This document shows positions 1-9,999 of a stretch of 64,000 nucleotides of DNA, in pieces. Every line of letters begins with the position of its first letter. Position 1 is the stretch's first letter. The stretch is from Prorocentrum cordatum (taxonomy: Eukaryota; Sar; Dinophyceae; Prorocentrales; Prorocentraceae): the NCBI GenBank assembly GCA_963575745.1, contig CAUYUJ010016057.1, positions 36,206 to 100,205 on the forward strand, read 5' to 3'. The position numbers and the translations under genes were made by a program. The notes under the pieces were generated by a model. The model did not search any database. It saw nothing but the letters and a program-made list of their open reading frames with translations, and was not told where the DNA came from.

Positions 1-892
1 CCCGCTTCCGCCTCTAAGTTGATAGGATTCCGGGGGTGTGTTCTATCAGCAACGCCGCCGAATGAGTTCTAACATTGTTTTACTTTAGTGTGCGCTGTGA
101 GTTTTTCTTCATTGCGCGGTTGTGTGAAGCCTCATTATAGAAGTGGCCGACGGGACCATACGGGAATTGATGCTCACACAGCGCTAATAGTATTTCGTCT
201 TATCCGAATAAGACTGCTCTAGTTTTTTCCTCGTGCTAATGGTTCTGCCTCGATGCACCGATTCCGTGACGCATGCGTTTTCTTCATTGTGCGAGTCTAG
301 AGTTTTGCATCGGGCCCGGCTGGTTGTGTTAGGCTGCGTGCGACAGACAGTCGGATTGGAGAGAGGTGATGATTTGCGAGTTCCCTGATGTTTCTCATGT
401 CCCCCCTCTCCAAAAGATTGCGCTGGCTCCTTTTTTATAAAAGAAAGCACTTGCGTCACGCAGCAGGGATTGGAAGATGAAAGTGGACGAGTATAAGAAA
501 ATGGGGCAGCAGTGGGATAGAGGGGAGTGTGGTGTGCGGAGGAGGCAAGGGGCAGCCCTGCGTCTTTTGCCGACGACAGCGACATAAACGACGACGGTGA
601 CGACGACGGCGACGTCGACGACGACCTGCCTAAAGGCGCCTTCTTAGACGGCCAGCCCTGGACCGGGTCTTTCGGAGACTTCGGAAGGCTGCTGGAGGCC
701 CTGAAAAGAGTTTCAACACAAGGCAATCTTTGCATTCTCGAACCTTCGAGCCTCAATCCTCGTAGAGGAGATGGAGCGCAGAGGTCTGGAAGGCGCCTTG
801 GGGCTGCGCGGAGTTGGACTCCACGCCGACGGCGACGACCACGACGACGGCGACGTCGACTGCAGCGGCGTCTGCGGCCGCTGGCGGAAAAG
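1..892. other. Stretch upstream of the first recognised exon
   Basis: No gene is recognised in the first 570 bases, which are ordinary mixed sequence. From about 580 to 880 the DNA is rich in GAC and ACG triplets and contains a diverged copy of the exon at 893. An acidic reading frame (Asp-rich, about 545-640) runs into that copy and could be an upstream exon of the same gene, but nothing confirms it. Confidence 0.4.
596..695 (+). pseudogene. Diverged duplicate of the gene A exon at 893
   Basis: The block from the GAC-rich run to about 690 resembles 829-935. Both copies share AAAGGCGCCTTCTT followed by a similar stretch encoding G-A-F-(L/F)-(D/E)-G-Q-x-W-x-G-S. After that the upstream copy loses the motif (S-F-G-D instead of S-Y-L-C). 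The likely explanation is a tandem duplication of about 250 bp covering an exon edge and flanking intron, with the upstream copy decayed. An alternative is that the shared segment is a long target duplication around a 253-bp intron with GC donor. Confidence 0.45.
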
Positions 893-996
893 GCGCCTTC
901 TTCGAGGGGCAGCGCTGGGCCGGGTCCTACCTGTGCACTCAGGGGCCGACGCAGCTGCGCCTCGAGGTGACGAGCGTCACCAGCGTTGAGGGCCAG
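893..996 (+). CDS. Gene A exon 1 (seen): start of an uncharacterised beta-rich domain
   Basis: This exon encodes G-A-F-F-E-G-Q-R-W-A-G-S-Y-L-C-T-Q-G-P-T followed by L-R-L-E-V-T-S-V. The motif G-S-Y-x-C-x-Q-G-x-T-x-L-x-L-x-V is one I know as the opening of a small beta-rich module in uncharacterised algal and bacterial proteins; its biochemical role is not known to me. The left border is proposed at AG|GC (892/893), but the frame stays open upstream, so the exon may begin earlier. The right border is CAG|GACG, a GA donor. The downstream exon begins with the same GACG, so the junction restores frame in phase 0. The four following exons continue the same domain in order, which is the main reason for believing it. 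The true first exon and start codon were not found. Confidence 0.65.
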
Positions 997-1083
997 GACG
1001 CCGACGCCGCCGCTGCCGTCGTTCGAGCAGTGGCGAGCCGTCCTGGTCTGCCTATGCGCGATCTGTTGTTTGTGTAACGCCCT

Positions 1084-1207
1084 GGCATCGCTCGGACGTG
1101 TGCGTTTTTCCTCGGCGAGGACCATCGAGGAGCATCCTTGACCATTTGCCGAAAAAAACACGCACGAAACCAAAAAAAACACAGGGAATGGACGTCCGAG
1201 CGATGCC
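1084..1207. mobile_element. Short TIR element, GGCATCGCTCGGACGT family
   Basis: About 124 bp bounded by GGCATCGCTCGGACGT on the left and its reverse complement ACGTCCGAGCGATGCC (one mismatch) on the right. Related copies lie at 5,087, 12,756 and 37,046. It carries no coding capacity, so it is a MITE-like non-autonomous element. No convincing target duplication was seen. Confidence 0.75.
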
Positions 1208-1236
1208 GAGAACGTGGTATCCTATGGTTGTCGGCC

Positions 1237-1885
1237 CATCCCGCCACCCTGCCTGGGTTGTGGGTCAGCGGCCTCGTGGCTGCTTCGCTGGGTCTCTTGA
1301 GAGGGCTCGCGTGGGTACCTCTCAGCGACAGGTGTGAGCCTCCTGGGAGCCTCGTGGGCTTCCTTTCATGGTTGCGTCTTAGAGCTTCTTGGGGGATTGT
1401 TGGGGGCCTCCAGGGGCCTCTTGGGGCGGTCAGCTCGAAGTGTCGGCTCGCGTTCCCTCGTCTGGGTCACTCTTGGGGCGTACTTGAGGCCCCCATGTGT
1501 CGTTGTGGATGCCTCTTTGACAGTTTTGGGGCCTGTTTGGACCGCCTCGGCGCCCTCTTGGCGAGTTCTTACGCATTATTGGGGCAAACTTTGGGGCCTC
1601 TGGGGCCGTCTTGGAGCGCCGGGAAGCCAGAAAAGGCAGAAACATGAATCTGTCAAACAACTCAGGCAATTCAAATCCATTTTGCGTTGGGGGACCCTCT
1701 TGGACATGCTCTTGGATCCTCTCGGAGGCGTCCTGGGCCGTCTGGAGGCCATCATGGGCGTCTTGGAGCGTTCTTTCGGAGAGCTTGGGTCCTCTTAGAC
1801 GATCTGGGCGGCTGGGGCTCTCTTTGCTCCTTTTGGGGGCCCTTCTGGGCGAGGGGACCGTCCCAGAGGCCCACTCGGGTCACCC
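1237..1885 (+). repeat. CTCTTGGG-rich dispersed repeat
   Basis: Degenerate units of about 18-25 bp built from phrases such as GCCTCTTGGGG, CGTCTTGGAGC and GCCGTCTTGG. The left edge shares TCCCGCCACC..TGCCTGGG with the copy at 8,238. All frames stay open for long stretches, giving spurious L-G-A-L-L-G-type or P-R-G-P-Q-type translations. Related blocks occur at 8.2, 9.2, 17.8, 53.8 and 56.9 kb, and inverted at 21.4, 22.9 and 55.0 kb. Confidence 0.8.
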
Positions 1886-2304
1886 CAGAATCGCGCAGCG
1901 GCGCTTGAAGAGCCTTAACAATCCTTCCGTCCACCCCTCAGCACTGCATGAGCCTCGGTGCGTGACACTTCGTGCTCAGCGCATGGTGGCCGGATAAGGA
2001 CGTTTCCGGTCTGGGCCAGTCTGTTGTATTTCCCTGGTGCTGTGTTAAACAGGCAATGCTTGCTCAGAACGCTGCTTTTAGTGCCCAGGACGGTCGGCCC
2101 CTGGTCAAGGCGGCCAGAGCGGGCGGAGGTCTCGGCTACACGTCGGAGTGACCCTTCGCTGGAAGGCCTGTCGGTGCGGGCTCACCGGGCCCCCCCCCGA
2201 CCTCTGAGCGCGATGCGATAGTGGCTGCTGGCGCGTTTGGATCTGGCCCCTCAGTCCGCGCATTCAAAGGGTCACCCTGGCCTGGGTTTACTTCGAATCC
2301 AACC

Positions 2305-2460
2305 CCTGGGAGGTCAAGGTCTGATCTTTCCCTGGTCCGAAAAGTTAGGCTTGATCCGGCTTCGTCCCGCTTGATGTGGTGCACTCCGGCGCAATCCCGC
2401 CTAGTCCCTCTTCGTCCGCGGACAAATCCGGCGTAACAGCTTTCCAATGGGACTTAATCC
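2305..2460. repeat. Dispersed repeat shared with 42.2 kb
   Basis: The phrases CCTGGGAGGT, CCCTGGTCCGAAA, repeated AATCCCGC / ATCCGGC units and a closing CCAATGGG.CTTAATCCTC are shared with 42,190-42,370 in the same orientation. It is noncoding. Confidence 0.65.
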
Positions 2461-2645
2461 TCTGCGAGTGTGCAGCAATAAAATGAAAAGAACCCCCAAA
2501 ATTTTGGGAGGCGACGTAAGTTTCGAAGCCACAGGCTGCAGAAGTATCAAACTAAACCGCCCATAATTAATTATCCCTCATGCAAAGGCGGGGAGGACCT
2601 GTGTTATTAGGACCAGTTTTTTTTTTTCATCTTCGATGATTATCA

Positions 2646-2795
2646 GGAGGGAGAAAACACACAGACACAATGCACCGTCGACTTCCAGGAAAATATGGGA
2701 AGTGGGGGGGAAGACGAAAACCCAGGAAATAGTTCAAAATCTGGTGAATCCTGGGATTCGTGTCTGCTTATTTGTGTGTCCCTGGGCCGCTCTGC
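2646..2795 (+). repeat. Dispersed repeat, ACACAGACACAA to TTGTGTGTCCCTGGG
   Basis: About 150 bp beginning with ACACACAGACACAA and ending TTTGTGTGTCCCTGGGCC. Internally it has GGGAAGTGGGGGGGAAGAC and AATCCTGGGATT. Homologous copies are at 21,229 and 24,862. The ends are weakly inverted (CACACAGACA versus TGTGTGTCCC), suggesting a small transposon. Confidence 0.6.
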
Positions 2796-3169
2796 AGCAG
2801 TTGCCTCCGACGGTCACTCCTTGGGCGTGGCCGATGGTCCCACCCCCCGAGGGCCTTCGGGGGGGGGGCTCCTGTCGCTGTGGAGCAGGGCGCTGCCCCT
2901 CGGAAAGGTTGTTACCGTCGGGGTTCGCGTCGCGGCAGGGGCTCCCCAGGGGTTCGCCGGACCCTTGCCCATCATAGGGCCAGCGGCCGCTCCAGGAGCC
3001 ACCATAGGGTTTCTGAAGGCCCGTTGTGTCCGCAATGCGGTATCCGTGGTCATTTTGCTCGTGATTGTCCGTCGGTGGCGAGTCCAGCAACCACACCAAA
3101 ATCGTCCTCCGCACCCCACTTTTGGGCCCACGCTGCGGGCAATACTTTTGTCCATATCCACTGCAGTAT

Positions 3170-3312
3170 GGAGTTTCGGGCTCCCTCCCCCAGGAACCCG
3201 AGGCGCACTGGATATGGATGAACATCGGGCCCCCATAGACTGTCTTTCTCCATATCCAGTGCGCCTCGGCCTACCGACGCCCCTTCCAAGAAAGTCCAAG
3301 ACGCACTGGATA
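3170..3312. repeat. Inverted CATATCCAGTGCGCC repeats
   Basis: The sequence GCGCACTGGATATGGAT and its complement CATATCCAGTGCGCCTC face each other around a short spacer, and a third GACGCACTGGATATAGAT follows. Similar ATATCCA-containing inverted repeats lie at 28,829 and 49,440. Confidence 0.6.
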
Positions 3313-3404
3313 TAGATATGAATATTGCTCGCACCAGGGTTTCGCTGATCGTTAGATTTGGGCCCACGCGACAGCTGAAACCTTCGAGCACGACCGCTTG
3401 AGAT

Positions 3405-3592
3405 TCTACAGTCGGGCCGAGGTGTGAGGTCGAGGTCGGCTCGGGGAGGGTGCCCTCATGTTCTTCGTGCTGGCTGGATGCTCTTGTGCATCCAGGGGAG
3501 GGTAACCCTAGATGTTCGGTGTGCTTTGGCCGGCGGAGGGTCTCAGGTTCTGGGAGGATGCTGCTTTGTCCCAGGTCCGACTGCCCTCCTAG
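3405..3592 (+). repeat. Dispersed repeat with CAGTCGG.CC ends
   Basis: About 185 bp starting CTACAGTCGGGCCGAGG and ending CCCAGGTCCGACTG, so the ends are inverted repeats of about 12 bp. Internally it has GGCTCGGGGAGGGT and GGCGGAGGGTCTCA. Copies are at 4,163 and 45,505. It is probably a non-autonomous element. Confidence 0.65.
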
Positions 3593-3699
3593 AAGAACGT
3601 AGTGCCGTGAGCTGGCCAACGACAAGCAGTGGCGAGGCTTGCCCCCGTGGGTCACCACAGCCTTTCGCCGCCGCCAGGGGTATCGCGAGCCCCGCGCAG

Positions 3700-3771
3700 G
3701 ACGTCGTTCGGGCCGACATGGAGTTCAAGTTCCAGAACGACAACCTCGACGTGATCAGGGGTCTCTACGAG
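3700..3771 (+). CDS. Gene A exon 2: E-F-K-F / G-L-Y-E segment
   Basis: This exon encodes 24 residues beginning D-V-V-R-A-D-M-E-F-K-F and ending I-R-G-L-Y-E. It corresponds to the V-x-A-x-x-E-F-x-F ... G-x-Y-E-x-x-G strands that follow the Q-G-x-T strand in this domain family. Borders are GCGCAG|GAC on the left and GAG|GTGGCC on the right (GT donor), with phase 0 at both ends. The 11-mer GAGGTGGCCGG at its right edge recurs exactly at the start of the next exon, so either copy gives the same spliced product. Confidence 0.7.
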
Positions 3772-4162
3772 GTGGCCGGGTTCGGACGGGGCTAGGACGA
3801 GGATAAATCCGTTCAGATGGTTCCAGGACGCTCTCAGAGCGTTCCGGAGCGCTCTCAGAGGGCCGCGGCGCCCGAGGCATCCTCCAGAGCCGCGGGATCT
3901 CCGAGATTCCCGATTTCTCCTCACCCGATGTTATCTTCGTTCCGGTTCTATTCCACCCGTGATCATCTGTTGCCCCCCCTTCAAAATGCCAGACGGGGGC
4001 CCAGGAAGCAGCCCGCCGAGTTCTCCTGACTCCAGGACAGATGGTCTAGATTGGTTCAATGCTTCACGACTTGGCTGCCGTTTCGTCCAAAGAGGACGTC
4101 AGGGGACGGCTGGGGATCACCCTTTGCAGCTGCTTTTACGCTCGGGTTTGATGAATTACGGT

Positions 4163-4345
4163 GAGACCGAAGTATAAGGCCGAGGTCGGTTCGGGGAGGG
4201 TACTCTAATGTCCTTCGCGTTTGTTGAGTGCTCTTGTGCATCCTGGTGAGAATACGCCCTCGAATGCTCTGGAGCTCGGCGTCTCGGAGGGTCTCATGGT
4301 CTGGAGGTGTGTTCTCGTGTGTCCCAGGTCCAGCCGTAGCAGGTC
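4163..4345 (+). repeat. Dispersed repeat with CAGTCGG.CC ends, second copy
   Basis: Matches 3,405-3,592 in the same orientation: GAGGTCGG.TCGGGGAGGGT, CTTGTGCATCC, CGGAGGGTCTCA, and a right end CCCAGGTCCAGCCGTA. The left end is diverged (ACGGTGAGACCGAAG). Confidence 0.6.
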
Positions 4346-4388
4346 GACCTTGCAAGACCAAGGGTAACCTTGTGTGCTTAGTCTAGGG

Positions 4389-4909
4389 TTAAGTCGGGCA
4401 CGTCCCTCCACAGGAGGAATACCCAAACAGATCTAACGTTGTCCGGGGACGATTGTTCTATTATGTTCTGTTGTGTTTGGGTATTTGTTGCATTTTCCCA
4501 AAAAGTCCACCTGTAGTCAAGGGCGTGACAAAACGCCCCTACCCTGGTTTACGAGGCGGTGTGCGCTGAACCTCTTGTGGGCTGACAGGGTAAGCCCCCG
4601 CGTATCGCGCGTGTCGCGCGGCGCCCTGGCGGCTCTCTGGCATCTGCGAGCTCCCAGGAGGTTAGCAGGCCACGCACTTGCAACCCAGGATGGGGGCTTT
4701 TTTTTCGTCCCTTAAAGTGTGGTGGGGGCGTTCGTTAAGGAACGTGCCCAGGGCGCCTCAGACCCTGGAGGGTCCCTTATCTGAGGAGGGCGGCGGTGAT
4801 ATCCATGGCCTATCCACGATTCGAGTTCCACTGGCTTCCAGACCCTGGATTCCGTATCTAAGGGTTCCTTATCCAAAGCCCCCACCGTAGGAGGACATGT
4901 CCGACCTCA
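4389..4909. mobile_element. Eroded hAT-like TIR element
   Basis: The left end TTAAGTCGGGCACGTCCCTCCACAGG-like sequence (4,389 onward) matches the family at 27,521 and 33,167. A right-end match, GTAGGAGGACATGTCCGACCTCA, lies at about 4,885-4,909. The interval is longer than usual and no target duplication was found, so this may be two partial elements. Confidence 0.45.
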
Positions 4910-5086
4910 TTGCGCGAATGATTCGTATCATGCGGCCAGCCTCGCGGATCGAGGGGCCGTGCTCATGTACATGGTTGGACGCGTACGTCCTTCGTGGGTT
5001 CCCTGCCCTATATGGGGCTCCTCACCGAAGGGCTCCTCCTCGAAGGGCTCCTTCTCCGATGCCCCCACCGCAGGAGGCCGCGCCCT

Positions 5087-5180
5087 GGCATCGCTCGGAC
5101 GTGTGCATTTTTCCTCCGGCGAGGACCATCCAGGAGCATCCTTGATCACTTGGCGAAAGAACCACGCGCGAAACCGAGGC
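5087..5180. mobile_element. Truncated GGCATCGCTCGGACGT element
   Basis: Matches the left and central parts of the 1,084 element (GGCATCGCTCGGACGTGTG, then CGGCGAGGACCATC.AGGAGCATCC). The right terminal repeat is absent here; a related GCGTCCGAGCGACGGC lies at about 6,047. Confidence 0.6.
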
Positions 5181-5416
5181 CGCGCCCCGACCGAAGCCCA
5201 GGGCTCGGCCTCCCCCGCACGCCCCGGGAGCACGGGCCGCCCCCCCCCCCCCCGGGAGAGAGAGGGCCTCCCGCAGGGTGCCCTCGCCGGGTGCCCCCTC
5301 GGCAGGCGCGCCCCGAGCGCGCGCGGGCCTCCGGGCGGCCTCTGCTCGACGAGGCGTCGAGCGCCTCTCCCTCGGCGTCGCTCGCGCGCCTCTTTCCCCG
5401 TGCAGAGAGCTCGGCT

Positions 5417-5510
5417 TCGTGCGTGCACGTCGTCGCGAGAGGATCCAAGATCCTCCTCGATGGTCCTGGCCGAGACAGGAGGCACGGGATGGATCTCTCA
5501 AGCTCTCCAG
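5417..5510. repeat. Inverted partner of the segment near 5,945-6,020
   Basis: The block GTGCACGTCGTCGCGAGAGG..ATCCAAGATCCTCCTCGATGGTCC is the reverse complement of GGACCATCGAGGAGGATCTTGGATCC..CTCGCGACAACGTGCAC at 5,967-6,008. Together with the hairpin at 5,793-5,939 it suggests a nested inverted structure of about 600 bp. Confidence 0.6.
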
Positions 5511-5792
5511 GTGCCCTCGGTAGTGAAGCCCCGAGCGCCCGGCTCTCTGGGCGGCCTTTGTTCGACGAGGCGTCGAGTGCCTCTCTTCGACGAGGCGTCG
5601 CTCGCGCGCACTTTTTTCGGAGGTGGACAGACCTCCTACCCTGACACGTCGATTCGGGAATCGGCCGCTTTCAGTTCGCGAGAGGGCGCCGCGGCCGTCA
5701 TTTTTGCGGGTCCTGGTCCGTCGGTTTCGATCCCGGGCCGTTTTCTCTAAGGGAAGATTTTGTAAAGGGAGATTGTCCACCGCCGATTTTCG

Positions 5793-5939
5793 TGGATAGA
5801 TCTCTCAAGCTCTCCGCCGCCTCTGGCTGTGTGCGTTGCGTTGCGAGCAGGAACGCAGCAGAGCCAGAGGAAGGCGCGGCATTGCTCGCAGCGCAACGCA
5901 CACCGCCAGAGGCGGCGGAGAGCTTGAGATGTCTATCCA
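5793..5939. repeat. 57-bp-arm hairpin
   Basis: The left arm (5,793-5,849) and right arm (5,883-5,939) are reverse complements with only a few mismatches; both read TGGATAGA...CTCAAGCTCTCCGCCGCC and end in TTGCG.TGCGAGCA. The loop is 33 bp. Such a long near-perfect palindrome implies a recent inverted duplication or a fold-back element. Confidence 0.85.
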
Positions 5940-6187
5940 CAAAACGTGCCTTCTGTCTCGGCCGGGACCATCGAGGAGGATCTTGGATCCTCTCGCGACA
6001 ACGTGCACGCACGAAGTCGAACTCTCTCCACGGGTAAGGGGCGTCCGAGCGACGGCAGGCCCTTGCGAGCTGCGGGCGTGCCGAGCTCGAGTGCGCAGCC
6101 GGGGACGGAGGAGCCTGCGGGGCAGGAGGAGGAGGAGGAGGAGGAGGAGGAGGAGGAGGAGGATTTGAGGAGGACGGACATCCAGAC

Positions 6188-7203
6188 ATGATGGCGTCGT
6201 TAAAACATATCAGGACGGGTGGCTTTTTGGCCAATGTCGGCCTCGGTGGACCCTCGCTGGGTCTCGGGACCGTCAAACAATCGACTGGTGATGAAAAACG
6301 GGCCCCGGGGAGAGGGTCTGGACTTCGGGGACGCCGGTCTGAGAAATCAGGGCGTCGCATGCCTGTGGATCGAGGCATGTGGAGAGGTGGGCGAGGGAGG
6401 CGGGAGAAGGGGGGGAGGGGGAGGCAGGAGCGAGAGGCTCGAGACGCGGGGGGAGGATCTGCACGGGCTTGGGGGAGGGGCCCTGAAAGAAGCGCAAGAG
6501 GAGCGTGGGCCCCCCCCCCGAGAAGCGCACGAGTTGCCGGGGATCCCTGGGCGGGCCCGGCCGCGTTGCCGCGGCGGGGGCAAGGCGCCGCGGGGGAGGG
6601 AGGAGAAGCCCTTGAGAGGAGCGCGAGGCGGGCCGAGGCCGCGCGGAGAGAGCTGGGGCCGCTGGCACATCGGAAGGCCCCCGACGGCGGCGAGCACCCA
6701 ACGCCACCGCAAGATTTCAGGCGATCGCAAGCATGCGGAGGAGGAGGAGGAGGTGGAGGAGGGAGGAGGAGGAGGAGGAGGAGGAGGTGGAGGAGGAGGA
6801 GGAGGAGGAGGAGGACCTCCTGGAGGGGAAGGGGCAGGGGGGAGGGGGGAAGGGAGGGGGGAGGGCTTCTTGGAAGCAACCTGCTTCTTAGCAGGCGCGG
6901 GAAGGATTCTCAGCAGCACCCCGCTTCCTAGAATCCTAGAAGGCGCGGGCCTTCTCTCTGTAGACATAAGGCCCGCGCCCTCTAAGAGAAGCAGGGTTCT
7001 TCCCAGAAGCCTCCCCCCCTTGCCCCTGCTCCCCCCCCCTGCGCGCCGCCAGCCGATGGCTGCAGAGGAACATACCCAGGGGATCGTAAACATGGATCAA
7101 GGGGGCGTGGATCAGCGACGGGTCCCGTCCCCACGAGAAATCTCGGGTGCCCGCCGCCGAAAGAGGCGGCACCGGGCGCATTCTGGGGAAGGCACCTCCC
7201 CAC
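6188..7203 (+). repeat. Dispersed repeat W split by GGA-rich sequence
   Basis: The left part (6,188-6,375) has GGTCTCGGGACCGTCAAAC, GATGAAAAACGGG and GGGAGAGGGTC. The right part (7,091-7,203) has CATGGATCAAGGGGGCGTGG, CAGCGACGGGTCCCG, GCCGCCGAAAGAGGCGGCAC and AAGGCACCTCCC. Both parts recur at 22.6, 28.4 and 57.7 kb. Between them lies a GGA/GGG-rich kilobase with (GGA)n at about 6,736-6,815. Confidence 0.7.
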
Positions 7204-7214
7204 ATCGATCGTCG

Positions 7215-7301
7215 TAGATGGGGTCGGAGGACCGCGCCACATCGCCGATGCGGCGCGATGTTCCGATTCCATCTACTCCGACCCCATCTAAGAGGCCTCT
7301 A
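7215..7301. mobile_element. GATGC-hairpin TIR element, short copy
   Basis: Begins TAGATGGGGTCGGAGG and ends CTCCGACCCCATCTAAGAGGCCTCTA, with a GCATCGCCGATGCGGCGCGAT core. At about 87 bp it is the shortest of six copies (others at 7,908, 30,976, 47,761, 50,045 and 51,129). Confidence 0.8.
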
Positions 7302-7671
7302 GTTAGAAGGAGTCTTTGGAGACTCCCCTGCTCCAGTGTGCTTTGGGCGCCCGCCTGTTTATTTGGGGAGTCGCGCGGTTTTCCAGCTTCCCCCTTCTCC
7401 CCCAGGGGGGACGGCGGAAAACCTACCCGCCCCCAGCGCCTTCCCACTTCACGCTCCTGTGTGCCCAACCTCGTGGGCGAAGAGATATCCGTACCCGAGG
7501 CCCTGCCGGGCCTCTGGGCCGCGACCCCCGCGCACGCGGGGCGTGTCTCCGCGCGAGCCCGCCGCACGGAGTGTCTCCGCGCCGCGCGTCCGCGGGCTCG
7601 CGCCCCGGAATCCAGACCGCAGGGGCACGGATACGGATACTCTAGGCCTTCTAGATGGGGCCAGAGTAGTT

Positions 7672-7905
7672 GTCAAGCAGTGGCGAAGCGTCCCGGCGTC
7701 ACTGCAGGCCCACCAGACAGATGTTCTAAGAACCCTTTGTGTTTCCTACGAAATGTTATTAGAATATTTCTGGTTGGGGCTGTCTTGATTTATCACGTCG
7801 GGTTTATGTCCAAGAACATTGTTTTTGTGCTTCGAACATTTGTGGGTTCTAAGAACATCTCGTGGTAGGACTATAGGAATGCCAGGACGGTCGGTCCCTG
7901 CTCAA
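7672..7905 (+). mobile_element. TCAAGCAGTGGCGAAGCG element
   Basis: About 234 bp starting GTCAAGCAGTGGCGAAGCG and ending CGGTCGGTCCCTGCTCAA; the ends are imperfect inverted repeats. The interior is AT-rich, with TTCTAAGAAC and GTTCTAAGAACAT. A homologous copy lies at 22,332-22,566. Confidence 0.7.
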
Positions 7906-7907
7906 AG

Positions 7908-8118
7908 TTGGGGTCGGAGGATCGCTCGCCGATGCATCGGCGATGCATCGGCGATGCGGCTCGATGATGGGCCCAATTGTCTCCACGCCGACATCGCCGA
8001 TGCATCGCCGACGTCGCCAGTGCATCGCCGATGCATCGGCGATGCATCTCCGATGTATCGGCGATGCGGCGCGGTCCTCCGACACCATCTACTCGGACCG
8101 CATCTAGGAGGCCTCTAG
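7908..8118. mobile_element. GATGC-hairpin TIR element
   Basis: Bounded by TGGGGTCGGAGGATCGC and GGTCCTCCGACACCATCTA followed by GGAGGCCTCTAG. The core is a run of CGATGCATCGGCGATG words and their complements, so nearly the whole element can fold on itself. Confidence 0.8.
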
Positions 8119-8237
8119 ATACACGCTGGTCGGTGAAAGTAGGTATTCTGAATTTCCCGGATCCCGATCTGTTTCAAGCGTCTTCCTACTCCAAGAATCG
8201 AGTCGTGTTGCCGTTGTTTGTTACTCGTGGCCTTCGG

Positions 8238-8570
8238 GTCATCCCGCCACCGTTCCTGGGTTGTGGGTTAGAGGCCTCTTGGATGTTCGTTGGGATATGT
8301 TGGGAGGCCCCTCGGGTGTCTTGACGACGCAGTTTGGAGGCCTCCTGAGGGCAGTTTGGCGGCCTCTTTTTGTGCCTCTTGGGGGCCTCGTTGGGCTATG
8401 TTGGGGGCCTCTTGGGCCTCTTGTTGGTTCGTGTCCCCCCTCTTGGACCCCTCTTGGGGTAATCTTGGGGCTCTCTTGGGCCGTCTTGGACGCCTCTTTC
8501 GTCGGTTTGGGGCCCTCTTGGGTTGTCTTGGGGCCCGCTTGGGGGCCTCTTCGGCCGCCTGCTCCCTGCA
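8238..8570 (+). repeat. CTCTTGGG-rich dispersed repeat
   Basis: Shares the edge ATCCCGCCACCGTTCCTGGG with the 1,237 copy and continues with GGCCTCTTGGGGG-type units. It is noncoding. Confidence 0.8.
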
Positions 8571-9183
8571 GCGCGGAAATGATAGCGCGGCGGTACTGGC
8601 AGCCTCTCGCGAACACACCTGCAAGTCGACGGTAAGGAGGAGGAGGAGGAGGAGAAGGAGGAAGAGGAAGGAGGAGAAGGAGGAGGAGAAGAAGAAGGAG
8701 AAGGATCCAGGCTGGCGCCGCAGTGCTTCACGCGGCAGCGCTTACGGCGGCGGTCGGCCCACCACTGGCCCAAGCTGGCAGAAACGATTGCGCGGACTGC
8801 GCCAACGGGATCATCTGGATCGTCGCCTCTGGCCCACCAAAACCGACCAGGGGGCCAGCATGCCGCTACATGGTGCAGGGTCGTGGACGGGGCCACGGAG
8901 GTGGCGCGATGTCTGCGAGCGCCAGCGCGGCGACGACAGCGGAGCTTGCCGTGCCAAGAGCGAGCAGGGCATGTGCGACCAGGCTATGCGCGAATCAAGC
9001 TGGACAAGACAAAGGCACTCCGGCAAGATCACGCCTGCGCTGCAGGCCGACGCGCATGAGCGCGCCACGCACGAGCAAGCGCAAATGCACGAGCAGCCGC
9101 AGGTGGACGGCGGAGAAGCATCACCAGGGATCGGAGGAAAGCCGGCTGAGACAGTTCCAGAAATCTGGCTGCTCCAATTTTTT

Positions 9184-9485
9184 GATGCGTGGGACCGCCT
9201 TGGGGCGGTCCTGCGGGGGCCTCTGGGGCCATCGTGGAGCGTCGGAAGCTCGAACACGCGAGAACGCGAAAACATTGCAAACCAAACGGGAAATACATGA
9301 TTGTTGCATCTTGGGACGTTCTTGGAGGTGCTCTTGGAGCGCTCGTGGGGCTTCTGTGGGGCCTCTTGGGCCGTCTTCGGGCCATCTTGGGCGTCTTGAA
9401 GCGCTTTGGGGCCGTCTTGGAGGCCTCTCGGACCCCCTTGGGCGCTTATTGGGGCCCTCTTGGCCGTTTTGGTGCCCTCGGGTGA
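9184..9485 (+). repeat. CTCTTGGG-rich dispersed repeat
   Basis: Units such as GGGGCCTCTTGGGCCGTCTT run from about 9,184, with an AT-richer insert (CGAGAACGCGAAAAC..) at 9,240-9,300. That insert recurs in other copies just after a GTCGGAAGC phrase. Confidence 0.7.
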
Positions 9486-9999
9486 CGAAAGCATGAGCAG
9501 CGAGTGCGCATGCTCTGACTTCAATTCGCAGAGTGGCGCTCTGCTGAAGCGAGGAGGAGCAGTGACCGCGAACCTGCTCTCACGTCAATTCGCAGAGCGG
9601 CGCTGTGCGAATGAGGGCTCGAGCAGGATGGAGGACCCTGCTTTGAGGCCAATTAGCAGAGCTGCTATTTGCTACTGTGGGGAGGAGCAGCGAGTGCGTT
9701 TGCGTTGAGGCAAGTTCGCACAGCGACGCTATGCTACTTGGAGGCCGAACATTTAGAGAATGTGCGGCCCCAGCCCCTTGAAAATCATAATTCAGCACTC
9801 AGGACAGAGAACACATGAGAGCCTTGGGAAAGTTCCCCTCGCGCCTCGCGGCACGGTGGCGGATGACGGGAAGCGCCTTCTCGGAACGAGAAGGTGATGG
9901 GAATTTTCTGGCATTTTTGAGTGAGGTGTAAATAAAGAACAAACTCGCGAGGGACAACTGGCTCCCGATTGTAAATGTTGATGCGTTGGCGGATTCCGC

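Larger units (their letters stand above)
997..3699 (+). other. Gene A intron, GA-AG, 2.7 kb
   Basis: The intron starts GACGCC and ends GCGCAG. The heptamer CAGGACG occurs at both borders (994-1000 and 3697-3703). It contains a GGCATCGC inverted-repeat element, a long C-T-T-G-G-G-rich repeat, copies of three other dispersed repeats and an imperfect hairpin cluster. No independent gene was seen in it. Confidence 0.6.
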
